Below are positions 1 to 6,330 of a DNA stretch of 6,521 nucleotides, piece by piece. The number at the start of each line of letters is the position of its first letter. Position 1 is the stretch's first letter. The notes below the pieces were generated by a model. That model had not been told where the DNA came from and ran no database searches. It worked only from the letters and a program-made list of their open reading frames with translations. This DNA comes from Deltaproteobacteria bacterium (GTDB lineage: Bacteria > JAMCPX01): positions 1 to 6,521 of the forward strand of contig JAMDCL010000021.1 in the NCBI GenBank assembly GCA_023489065.1, written 5' to 3'. The translations under genes and the position numbers were made by a program.

Positions 1-33
1 TATCCTCCCCGTGAAACGTTCTTTCGAATATGT

Positions 34-62
34 TTGCATAGTATTGCCTGTTTTGGTATATA
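34..62 (+). promoter_or_regulatory. Possible sigma70-type promoter for the acylase gene
   Basis: TTGCAT (34-39) and TATATA (57-62) are separated by exactly 17 bases and lie 35 bases ahead of the acylase start codon. The -35 box matches the consensus at only 3 of 6 positions and the -10 box at 4 of 6. The region is AT-rich, so chance matches are likely. TATAAG at 59-64 is an alternative -10 with a 19-base spacer. No operator is visible, and the upstream gene lies outside the window. Confidence 0.25.
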
Positions 63-96
63 AGATATCATCAGCTTTCCGTAAAAAGGGGGTACT

Positions 97-3063
97 ATGA
101 AAAGGGTATACACGATAACTTTTCTACTTTTACTTACCGTTGCGGTTATTCATTTCCCGGGATGTTCCGGTTCATCATCCGGTTCGCCGATGCCGAAGAT
201 CGTCAGAGACAGTTACGGTATCGCGCACATATACGCGAACAATGATTATTCACTCTTCTATGGTGTGGGGTGGGCAGAAGCACAGGATAGACTTGTACAA
301 ATGGAATTTATGCGGAGGGATGCTGAAGGAACACTATCAGAAATCATGGGAACATTGGCATTGAGCAGCGATATCCCAATGCACCAGTTGTTTTATTCGG
401 AAGCAGAAAGGGAACAGGCTTTTAATAATATTACAGATACAACGATAAGAACCGCTATTCTCGCTTATTGTGACGGTGTGAATGCATATATCAAACATAT
501 TTATTCGGATCCGACCCTGTCGAAAGTACCTTACGAATTTTATAATCTCGGTGCGTTCGTTCAATCATTGACCAGGAAATACGGGTTGCCGGCCGGCGTC
601 ACCTATCGGTTGTTGTCCGCGAACAATGGTCAGAATACAGTATTCGAACCCGGTCCCTGGACACCGGAGGATGTTATATCCATAACCGATTTGCTTGTGG
701 ATTTCTTTGGAACAGGAGGAGGAAGACAGCTTCAGGATCTCAATGATGTTAACGTACTTACATCATGGTTCCAAGGAAAAGGATTTAATGCCGCTACGGC
801 GCAACAATACGCACTTCAGGTCTTCAATGATACACGCTGGCTCGATGATCCACTGGCACCGACATCGATCCCGAACAACACGCCTGGTGGTGCCGTAATC
901 ACTGCAAACGGCAACGTGCAAACAACGCCTGCCATCCCCGGCGGTATAACAGTAACACCGAAATCAATGGTACTCACGGCAGCCCCTCTTGATGGACATG
1001 CGCAGCAACAATACAATTTTATCTTTTCCCTGCCGCCCGCTTCGGTTACCAGGGCCATGGACGATTTCTATAAGACCCAAAAAAACATTACCGATATGAG
1101 AAAACAGCTCGGTATATTTTATACGGAAGGCAGCAATGCATGGGCAGTCGCCCCAACACTGACGGCAACAAATAGTGCGCTCATGTGGGGTGGTCCGCAG
1201 GAAGGATTCAGTGTGCCGAACATAGATGATGAGATGTACCTGCATAGCCCGGACATAACGGTCGGAGGAATGAAGATCCCCGGGGAGCCCATAATATTGA
1301 TTGGTATGACAAAACACTATGGCTGGACGACAACCTCCGGCGAGATTGATAACTCGGAAATCTATGTTGAACAGCTCAATACTGCTGGTTCAGGTTTCAC
1401 CATAAATCCGCAAACGGCGGCAAGTAACTACTCGGTGCTTTTCAACGGTTCCTATGTGCCCATGGAGAGACTTGTCGAGACCATACATTATGCAGGAGAA
1501 AATCCATCGTCACCCGCGGCATATCTGGATCAGAACGGTAACCCTACCGGTACAGGCCCAATCCTCTACAATGTATTCAGGGTGGACGATTCACAGCATT
1601 TCCACGGGCCCGTTCTCTCGTTCGACCTTGTTAATGGACTTGCATTTACGTACAGATGGGCATACTGGCAAACGGAATATTCCACTATCGAGGGCTTTGC
1701 AGGCATGGATATGGCTCAATCATGGTCTGATTTTGATAATGCGGTAGCGAAGGTTACATCGCTGCATAATTTTGTCTATGCAGACCAGCTTGGCAATATA
1801 TCCTTCTGGTCGGCAGGTAGCGAGCCCAATTTCGCAAAAGGCTATGATGACAGACTGCCGGCAGTTGGAAGCGGGGGACAGGAATGGACGCCATGGCCCA
1901 ATGGGCAGATGTATGTGCCTTACAGTAAATGGCTGTATACGGTAAACCCAGCCCAGGGGTGGTTCGTCAACTGGAACACAAAACCTCTCGATGTCCCCGG
2001 AGTCATCATGGAAGGCAATAATGGTGACGAACACTGGGGGCAGATGTACAGGTCGGACAGGATTGCCTTCCTTTTAAAAAATAATCCCAACAAACGCACT
2101 GTTGCGGACATGGAGAACATAGAAAAAGATGCAGGCACCATCAATGGAGATCAAAACATATCTGCCGATGCCGGCTATCTTATACCGTATATAGAAAACG
2201 CCTATAGTGCCCTTTCACAACAGGGAGATCCCCTTACCAGTTCAACCTTTCTGTCACAGGCCGTTCAGATTATGCAGCAATGGAACAATTATTTGACCGA
2301 TACTACGCAGATTTTCTCGTCCGCTGGTTATTCAATAACTCCGGGTATTGCAGGATACAGCCCTGTTATTGGACAACCGGGTATGATGATCTTTGCAAAA
2401 TGGGGGGAGGAAATAAGGCAGATACTCTACGGCAATATGTTCTGCAGTTCGTCATCGAACTGTATACTCGGGGAAACAACGTACAATATGCTGCTGCATC
2501 TGCTGGAGTATCCTAATCAAAACGGTGTACCTCTCAGTTTCACGGGAACAGCAGCAAATTACATAACCGGTACGGGCGGGCAGTTTACCCAGGGCAGTTA
2601 TTATGCGTTTGCACAGCTTCCCCCTGCTGTTTCGGCAGACCGGGACCACATAATCCTGTATGCCCTGCAACAGGCAATAACCCAGCTCCAAAACGGCAGC
2701 CCGGCATCCGGCGGACAATTCCCTGTGAATTTCAACAAAGCCGATCCGACTACATGGGGTTATATACCCGTTGACGATATAGACTTTGACAGTAAGGACA
2801 GCTTTGCATCACCTGCAAACTCCATACTCGCAGGCGGGGGGATTAGTCCGACAAACTTTGGTAAAGCGCCGTCTCAAAACAGAAGCACCTACATGCAGGT
2901 CATAAATCTTACAGATCCTGCATTCGGAGAAAACGTGCTTGCACCGGGTGAGAACGGTTTTATACAGTTTAATTCCAATGGTACCGGTACTGTCGGTTCA
3001 AATTTTGGGGATCAAATCGACCTCTTCAAATCCTTTACATATAAGCCGATGAATATAAACTGA
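97..3063 (+). CDS. Penicillin acylase family lipoprotein precursor (Ntn-hydrolase, peptidase family S45-like)
   Basis: This is a self-processing amidase that hydrolyses an acyl-amide bond outside the cytoplasm. Family members act on penicillin side chains, acyl-homoserine lactones or other N-acyl compounds, and the substrate here cannot be read from sequence. A signal peptide (residues 1-22) ends at Phe-Pro-Gly-Cys23, a non-standard lipobox with Phe at -3, and Ser24 after the cysteine would favour the outer membrane. The alpha-chain block (about 32-85, with DSYGIAHIYAN and AQDRLVQMEF) resembles E. coli penicillin G acylase. The chain cut is predicted at Gly345|Ser346. From Ser346 (beta 1), Gln368 is beta 23, Ser414 is beta 69 (Ala in E. 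coli), Asp418 is beta 73 and Glu421 is beta 76 (Asp in E. coli, a calcium ligand). Asn627 in NWN is the likely oxyanion residue and Arg655 the Arg263-like residue. Cys783 and Cys789 could form a disulfide. At 988 residues it is longer than the E. coli precursor (about 846). The start is set by AAGGGGG at 86-92. The family call is certain; lipidation and substrate are not. Confidence 0.95.
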   Translation: MKRVYTITFLLLLTVAVIHFPGCSGSSSGSPMPKIVRDSYGIAHIYANNDYSLFYGVGWAEAQDRLVQMEFMRRDAEGTLSEIMGTLALSSDIPMHQLFYSEAEREQAFNNITDTTIRTAILAYCDGVNAYIKHIYSDPTLSKVPYEFYNLGAFVQSLTRKYGLPAGVTYRLLSANNGQNTVFEPGPWTPEDVISITDLLVDFFGTGGGRQLQDLNDVNVLTSWFQGKGFNAATAQQYALQVFNDTRWLDDPLAPTSIPNNTPGGAVITANGNVQTTPAIPGGITVTPKSMVLTAAPLDGHAQQQYNFIFSLPPASVTRAMDDFYKTQKNITDMRKQLGIFYTEGSNAWAVAPTLTATNSALMWGGPQEGFSVPNIDDEMYLHSPDITVGGMKIPGEPIILIGMTKHYGWTTTSGEIDNSEIYVEQLNTAGSGFTINPQTAASNYSVLFNGSYVPMERLVETIHYAGENPSSPAAYLDQNGNPTGTGPILYNVFRVDDSQHFHGPVLSFDLVNGLAFTYRWAYWQTEYSTIEGFAGMDMAQSWSDFDNAVAKVTSLHNFVYADQLGNISFWSAGSEPNFAKGYDDRLPAVGSGGQEWTPWPNGQMYVPYSKWLYTVNPAQGWFVNWNTKPLDVPGVIMEGNNGDEHWGQMYRSDRIAFLLKNNPNKRTVADMENIEKDAGTINGDQNISADAGYLIPYIENAYSALSQQGDPLTSSTFLSQAVQIMQQWNNYLTDTTQIFSSAGYSITPGIAGYSPVIGQPGMMIFAKWGEEIRQILYGNMFCSSSSNCILGETTYNMLLHLLEYPNQNGVPLSFTGTAANYITGTGGQFTQGSYYAFAQLPPAVSADRDHIILYALQQAITQLQNGSPASGGQFPVNFNKADPTTWGYIPVDDIDFDSKDSFASPANSILAGGGISPTNFGKAPSQNRSTYMQVINLTDPAFGENVLAPGENGFIQFNSNGTGTVGSNFGDQIDLFKSFTYKPMNIN

Positions 3064-3071
3064 GTCAATCA

Positions 3072-3230
3072 ATGAAAAGGTCCTACTGTTTTATTTAACC
3101 GGCCGCGAAACTCCGGACAAGGATAAAAAAGCTAGCCTCCCGGCCGGCCAGCTATACGGCATAAGAAGCATGTCACGAGAACCGATATGGCTACCCGCAG
3201 GGCACCTCCAGGGAGTACCAACCTTTTCAT
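3072..3230. other. Nested inverted repeats; candidate structured RNA or small repeat element
   Basis: The gap between the acylase gene and uvrB holds complementary arms nested in order. ATGAAAAGGT (3072-3081) pairs perfectly with ACCTTTTCAT (3221-3230). CTCCC (3137-3141) pairs with GGGAG (3211-3215). AGCTATACGG (3150-3159) pairs with 3182-3192 over ten base pairs, with one G-U wobble and A3185 bulged. Small local hairpins fit inside: CCGG at 3099-3102 with 3113-3116, and CCC-GCA-GGG at 3194-3202. Nested long-range pairing suggests a rod-shaped RNA of about 160 nt, though its strand is unclear. I compared it by memory with 6S RNA, SRP RNA and common riboswitches (GEMM, ydaO, ykkC, cobalamin, fluoride) and recognised none. 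A mobile miniature repeat ended by the 10-base arms is another possibility, but no target-site duplication is visible. No clear intrinsic terminator for the acylase gene is seen here. Confidence 0.35.
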
Positions 3231-3252
3231 GAGGAACATTCACGAGTATACT
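3224..3252 (+). promoter_or_regulatory. Possible uvrB promoter
   Basis: TTTTCA (3224-3229, 4 of 6 consensus matches) and TATACT (3247-3252, 5 of 6) have a 17-base spacer, which would start transcription near 3259, about 85 bases ahead of the uvrB ATG. The -35 box overlaps the right arm of the 3072-3230 inverted repeat. A competing candidate is TTGACT (3305-3310) with TACTAT (3326-3331), but its 15-base spacer is short and it would leave almost no leader. Confidence 0.3.
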
Positions 3253-3300
3253 ATCATAAATCTTTCTCTGTTTACAGCCACGGCAAGGTTTCAGGTCAAG

Positions 3301-3317
3301 CCGGTTGACTTTACCGG
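3301..3317. promoter_or_regulatory. Palindrome CCGGT-N7-ACCGG upstream of uvrB, possible operator
   Basis: A perfect 5-base inverted repeat with a 7-base centre (CCGGTTGACTTTACCGG) lies 26 bases ahead of the uvrB ATG and contains a TTGACT -35-like hexamer. uvrB is a damage-inducible LexA target in many bacteria, and deltaproteobacterial LexA sites are often GGTT...ACC palindromes, so this is a reasonable repressor-site candidate. It does not fit the Geobacter consensus GGTT-N2-C-N4-G-N3-ACC as I remember it, because the half-site spacing is too short. The assignment is therefore speculative. Confidence 0.3.
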
Positions 3318-3343
3318 TGAGTGAATACTATTTTGGTAGTAGT

Positions 3344-5338
3344 ATGACACAGTTCAGATTAGTTTCCGATTATAAGCCGAGCGGGGATCAGCCCGAAGCC
3401 ATAACGAGGCTCGTGGACGGCTTGAACAAAGGCTATAAACATCAAACGCTGCTGGGGGTGACCGGGTCCGGCAAGACCTTTACCATGGCGAACGTTATCC
3501 AGCAGGTACAGCTCCCGACCCTTATCATGGCCCCGAACAAAACACTCGCTGCACAGCTCTACACGGAAATGCGCGACCTGTTCCCGGACAACGCCGTCGA
3601 ATACTTTGTAAGTTACTACGATTATTACCAGCCCGAGGCATATAAGCCCGAGACCGACACCTACATCGAAAAGGATTCGTCCATTAACGACGAGATAGAC
3701 AAGCTCAGGCATTCTGCAACGCACTCCCTGCTTGAACGGGAAGATGTCATCATCGTTGCGAGCGTTTCCTGTATTTACGGCCTGGGCTCCCCCGAGGCTT
3801 ACAAAGGCATGCTTGCCTACGCCGAGACAGGCAGGAAGTTGAACAGGGACGAATTCATCCATAAACTCGTTCAGATCCAGTACAACAGAAACAACTACGA
3901 TTTCTACCGGGGTGTGTTCAGGGTTATGGGAGATATTGTCGAGGTATTTCCTGCGTACGAAAACGATACCGGGATCCATGTGGAATTTTTCGGCGACACC
4001 GTCGACACGATATACACATTCGATCCCGTCAGGGGAACAAAACGGGACATGCTCAGGCGGGTTGTCATCTATCCCGCAAGCCATTACGTGACCGAAGAGC
4101 ATGCACTCAACCACGCAGTGGAATCCATCAAACAGGAGCTTGCGAACCGGCTGAAAGATCTGAGGCAGGCGGGAAAATTGCTTGAGGTCGAGCGGCTGCA
4201 GAGAAGGACGCTGTACGACCTCGAGATGCTTGAGGAGATGGGATATTGCACGGGTATCGAAAACTATTCCCGGCACTTAAGCGGCAGGAAAACCGGAGAA
4301 CCGCCGCCGACATTACTGGATTATTTTCCCTCGAAGTTCCTCATGTTCGTCGACGAAAGCCATATTACCATTCCCCAGATTGGCGGGATGTACGAAGGAG
4401 ACCGCAGCAGGAAACGGACACTGGTCGAATTCGGGTTCAGGCTTCCTTCGGCACTCGATAACAGACCCTTGAAATTCGATGAATTCGAGAAAAGGGTAGA
4501 CAGGGTTGTCTACGTTTCTGCAACACCGGCTGATTACGAAATGGTAAAATCGCAGGGGAACGTCGTTGAGCAGATCATCAGGCCGACAGGACTAATAGAC
4601 CCTGAGATCGTGATCAAAGGTGCGGCAAACCAGGTGGATACCCTGCTCGCCGAGATACGGAGCCGCACGGAACAAGGTGAAAGGGTGCTTGTCACGACAT
4701 TGACCAAACGCATGGCAGAGGAGCTTACCGAGTATTATGCCGGGCTCGGTATAAAGGTAAAGTACATGCACTCGGACATAGAAACACTGGAGAGGATGGA
4801 CATAATACGGGACCTCAGACTCGGCAAGTTCGATGTGCTGATCGGCATAAACCTGCTTCGGGAAGGGCTTGACCTCCCCGAAGTATCGCTCGTTGCCATA
4901 CTGGACGGAGACAAGGAAGGTTTTTTGCGTTCCGCCCGTTCACTGATCCAGACCATAGGCAGGGCATCGAGGAATGTAAACGGCACGGTTATTATCTTTG
5001 CCGATGTTATGACAAAATCTATAGAACAGGCGGTCAGCGAAACCAACAGGAGGCGTACAAAGCAGCTCAGGTATAATGAGGAGCACGGTATTGTACCGGA
5101 AACAATAAAGAAGAACATTCAGGAAATACGCACATCTATTTATGAACAGGATTATTACACTGTGCCGGTTGCAACCGCAGAAGGTACGCAGGAATATATC
5201 AACCCGGAAAAGATACCGGACATGATCAGAGAACTTGATAAGGATATGAGGAAGGCGGCAAAATCGCTCGAGTTCGAAAAGGCAGCGGAGATAAGAGACC
5301 GCATCAAAAAACTCCGGGATGCCCTTCTGATGGCATAG
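3344..5338 (+). CDS. uvrB: UvrABC excinuclease subunit B (nucleotide excision repair)
   Basis: UvrB is the damage-verifying ATPase of cytoplasmic nucleotide excision repair. UvrA loads it at lesions, and it recruits UvrC for the dual incisions. With the start at 3344 it has 664 residues, close to the E. coli 673. The motifs, in order, are the N-terminal GDQPEAI block (14-20), Walker A GVTGSGKT (38-45), the tyrosine-rich beta-hairpin that clamps DNA (Tyr91, 92, 94, 95), Walker B DESH (337-340), SATP (392-395), the helicase block [12 protein letters not shown] (501-512), QTIGRASR (536-543, motif VI arginines 540 and 543) and a C-terminal UVR helical hairpin for UvrC/UvrA contact (about 627-664). 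The frame stays open 13 codons further up to a TTG at 3305. I prefer the ATG because [17 protein letters not shown] matches the usual UvrB N-terminus, although the ribosome binding site before it is weak. No missing residue or frameshift was seen. Confidence 0.98.
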   Translation: MTQFRLVSDYKPSGDQPEAITRLVDGLNKGYKHQTLLGVTGSGKTFTMANVIQQVQLPTLIMAPNKTLAAQLYTEMRDLFPDNAVEYFVSYYDYYQPEAYKPETDTYIEKDSSINDEIDKLRHSATHSLLEREDVIIVASVSCIYGLGSPEAYKGMLAYAETGRKLNRDEFIHKLVQIQYNRNNYDFYRGVFRVMGDIVEVFPAYENDTGIHVEFFGDTVDTIYTFDPVRGTKRDMLRRVVIYPASHYVTEEHALNHAVESIKQELANRLKDLRQAGKLLEVERLQRRTLYDLEMLEEMGYCTGIENYSRHLSGRKTGEPPPTLLDYFPSKFLMFVDESHITIPQIGGMYEGDRSRKRTLVEFGFRLPSALDNRPLKFDEFEKRVDRVVYVSATPADYEMVKSQGNVVEQIIRPTGLIDPEIVIKGAANQVDTLLAEIRSRTEQGERVLVTTLTKRMAEELTEYYAGLGIKVKYMHSDIETLERMDIIRDLRLGKFDVLIGINLLREGLDLPEVSLVAILDGDKEGFLRSARSLIQTIGRASRNVNGTVIIFADVMTKSIEQAVSETNRRRTKQLRYNEEHGIVPETIKKNIQEIRTSIYEQDYYTVPVATAEGTQEYINPEKIPDMIRELDKDMRKAAKSLEFEKAAEIRDRIKKLRDALLMA

Positions 5339-5359
5339 AAAGACATCCCCAGAGTTCAT

Positions 5360-5466
5360 GGGTTTATCCCGTTGGTAAACCCCGCGGGTTTCAGCCGGAA
5401 GTCTTGCGCCCGAAGCGTCAGCCAAAGGACTGATCTTCCTTTGACTGACGTTCTAACGGGGTTTAC
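5360..5466. repeat. Cluster of competing inverted repeats between convergent genes
   Basis: GTAAACCCCG (5375-5384) and CGGGGTTTAC (5457-5466) form a perfect 10-base inverted repeat enclosing the hairpin at 5412-5453 and a smaller CGGG/CCCG stem (5385-5388 with 5409-5412). The outer arm at 5375-5384 has rivals. GGGTTTA (5360-5366) pairs with TAAACCC (5376-5382). AAACCC (5377-5382) pairs with GGGTTT (5386-5391). CCCGTT (5368-5373) pairs with AACGGG (5455-5460). The right arm covers the stop codon of the LolA-like gene on the - strand. The repeats themselves are plain in the sequence. Their role as a two-way transcription end or a miniature repeat element is inference. Confidence 0.6.
5412..5453. 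terminator. Strong hairpin, probable two-way terminator of uvrB and the LolA-like gene
   Basis: The arms 5416-5429 and 5437-5450 pair over 14 positions with a single C-A mismatch (5422/5444) around a 7-base loop. GAA (5412-5414) with TTC (5451-5453) extends the stem past one bulged G. It sits between two converging genes, where a shared terminator is expected. Neither side has a proper run of T residues, so this is not a textbook intrinsic terminator. It could work as a hairpin that blocks 3' exonucleases or together with Rho. Confidence 0.45.
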
Positions 5467-6197
5467 TGTTCTTTGAGCATTCTCTCGGTGAACATACTGT
5501 TTCGCAGCCCTGTGTTGACTTTCAGTTCTTTTACGATGATCTCGGTTTTATGGTTCTCCTGAACATTGTCCATGGTCATGGACATCGGGAACCATTTACC
5601 ATCGATCTTCTTTATCTCGGTATTGATGAGTATTTTGAGGAGCTTGCCCGATTTGTCATAAAATTCCATTTTTAAGGGAACAAACATGTCGTCCTTTGTC
5701 CAAAGTTTTACCATGCTGTAGGAGGCATCACCGGGTTTTGGCTTGAGCAGCAATTCATATTCTCCGTCTTTGTAGGTTACTACGGTTGCCGTAAAATCCT
5801 TGGCAAGACCGCTTGAGCTTAAATCCCTGTAACTGAAATCGGATCCCATAAAACTCCCGTGAGAAACGTGACCTGCTATCCTCCTCACCTTGCCGAGTGC
5901 AGGCAAATAAAGCCACATATTATCGCTGCCGCGGGATAAAAATCCTGTCCCCTTGATATCTGCCGGCGCAAGGAATCTTATGAGGTGATCGTTTGCACCC
6001 TTTGTATACATCTTTAACGTCCGTTCGGTCGTTGTCCCGCTGCTGTCTACCAATTTCATCTCGGCAACGCTGACCTTGTCCCTGGTAAGCTGCTGGTCGT
6101 CGAGTTTTTTCAAAACCTCATTTCCGGTTAACGGTGCGGCTGCATTGACCATAAGCAGTAAAACAGGCACCATGAGAAACAGACTTAACTTTTTCAT
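5463..6197 (-). CDS. LolA-like periplasmic protein ('outer membrane lipoprotein-sorting protein' family)
   Basis: This 244-residue exported protein has a Sec signal peptide (Lys2, Lys3, hydrophobic core 4-17, likely cut in the Ala19-Ala21 stretch). The mature part carries the hallmark block of the LolA-like family (PF17131-type, from memory): FLAPADIKGTGFLSRG (75-90), MWLYLPALGKVRRI (94-107) and GSFMGSDFSY (114-123). The fold is expected to be an open beta-barrel that shields a lipid or acyl chain. Members are often encoded beside RND/MMPL-type exporters and probably ferry hydrophobic molecules; they are distinct from true LolA, so lipoprotein sorting is not proven. The start at 6197 is chosen because GGAGGT (6202-6207) lies five bases before it and overlaps the alternative ATG at 6209, which would add only four residues and has no ribosome binding site of its own. 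A partial EmrB-type exporter lies upstream on the same strand, with a 131-base gap containing a separate promoter. Confidence 0.88.
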   Translation of the reverse strand: MKKLSLFLMVPVLLLMVNAAAPLTGNEVLKKLDDQQLTRDKVSVAEMKLVDSSGTTTERTLKMYTKGANDHLIRFLAPADIKGTGFLSRGSDNMWLYLPALGKVRRIAGHVSHGSFMGSDFSYRDLSSSGLAKDFTATVVTYKDGEYELLLKPKPGDASYSMVKLWTKDDMFVPLKMEFYDKSGKLLKILINTEIKKIDGKWFPMSMTMDNVQENHKTEIIVKELKVNTGLRNSMFTERMLKEQ

Positions 6198-6201
6198 ATT
6201 T

Positions 6202-6207
6202 ACCTCC
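6202..6207 (-). promoter_or_regulatory. Ribosome binding site of the LolA-like gene
   Basis: GGAGGT on the - strand lies four to five bases before the ATG at 6197. It decides the start, because the in-frame ATG at 6209-6207 overlaps this site and cannot use it. Confidence 0.85.
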
Positions 6208-6219
6208 ATAATCTACCTA

Positions 6220-6248
6220 AAAATAAGTGCTTAATCGCTTCCTGTCAA
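6220..6248 (-). promoter_or_regulatory. Near-consensus sigma70-type promoter for the LolA-like gene
   Basis: On the - strand a perfect TTGACA -35 (6248-6243) is followed after exactly 17 bases by TATTTT (6225-6220, 4 of 6 consensus matches). Transcription would start near 6213, giving a leader of about 16 bases that contains the GGAGGT site. This suggests steady expression independent of the upstream exporter gene. No operator is visible. Confidence 0.7.
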
Positions 6249-6302
6249 TCAAACGTGCAGGATTTCCTTCTCATAAAATTCTTATGGAAAGAACACGGTT
6301 TA

Positions 6303-6330
6303 AAACCCGGCACTGTTTTCTTCCGGGTTT
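6303..6330 (-). terminator. Hairpin terminator of the upstream exporter gene
   Basis: AAACCCGG (6303-6310) and CCGGGTTT (6323-6330) form a perfect 8-base-pair stem with a 12-base loop. Read on the - strand the stem ends in TTTT, three of these T residues lying inside the stem, so the T-tract is short. Its first arm overlaps two bases of the exporter's stop codon (6331-6329). It separates the exporter transcript from the LolA-like gene. Confidence 0.6.

Noticed and set aside
3072..3098. Eight-codon open frame starting ATG AAA AGG after the acylase gene
   Set aside because: There is no ribosome binding site, and the ATG is part of the outer inverted-repeat arm. Its likeness to the acylase start is only a few bases long and probably chance.
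3137..3215. GEMM, ydaO, ykkC or cobalamin riboswitch
   Set aside because: Fragments such as GGATAAAAAAGC or CCCGCAGGG recall pieces of these families, but none of the conserved cores is present in order on either strand.
3072..3230. Insertion sequence or transposon ends
   Set aside because: The 10-base arms look like terminal repeats, but no transposase frame and no direct target-site duplication flank them, so it is listed only as a structured or repeat candidate.
3301..3320. Canonical Geobacter LexA box
   Set aside because: The C is correctly placed after GGTT, but the required G and the second half-site ACC are not at the right spacing.
3305..3343. TTG start at 3305 giving a 677-residue UvrB
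   Set aside because: The 13 extra residues do not resemble known UvrB N-termini, and the conserved start matches the ATG at 3344. It is kept only as an alternative.
3359..4276. A 305-codon open frame antisense to uvrB
   Set aside because: It lies wholly opposite well-conserved uvrB sequence, has no recognisable domain or start signal, and is explained by uvrB codon use in the opposite frame.
6207..6209. ATG at 6209 as start of the LolA-like gene
   Set aside because: It overlaps the GGAGGT site that serves the ATG at 6197 and has no ribosome binding site of its own.
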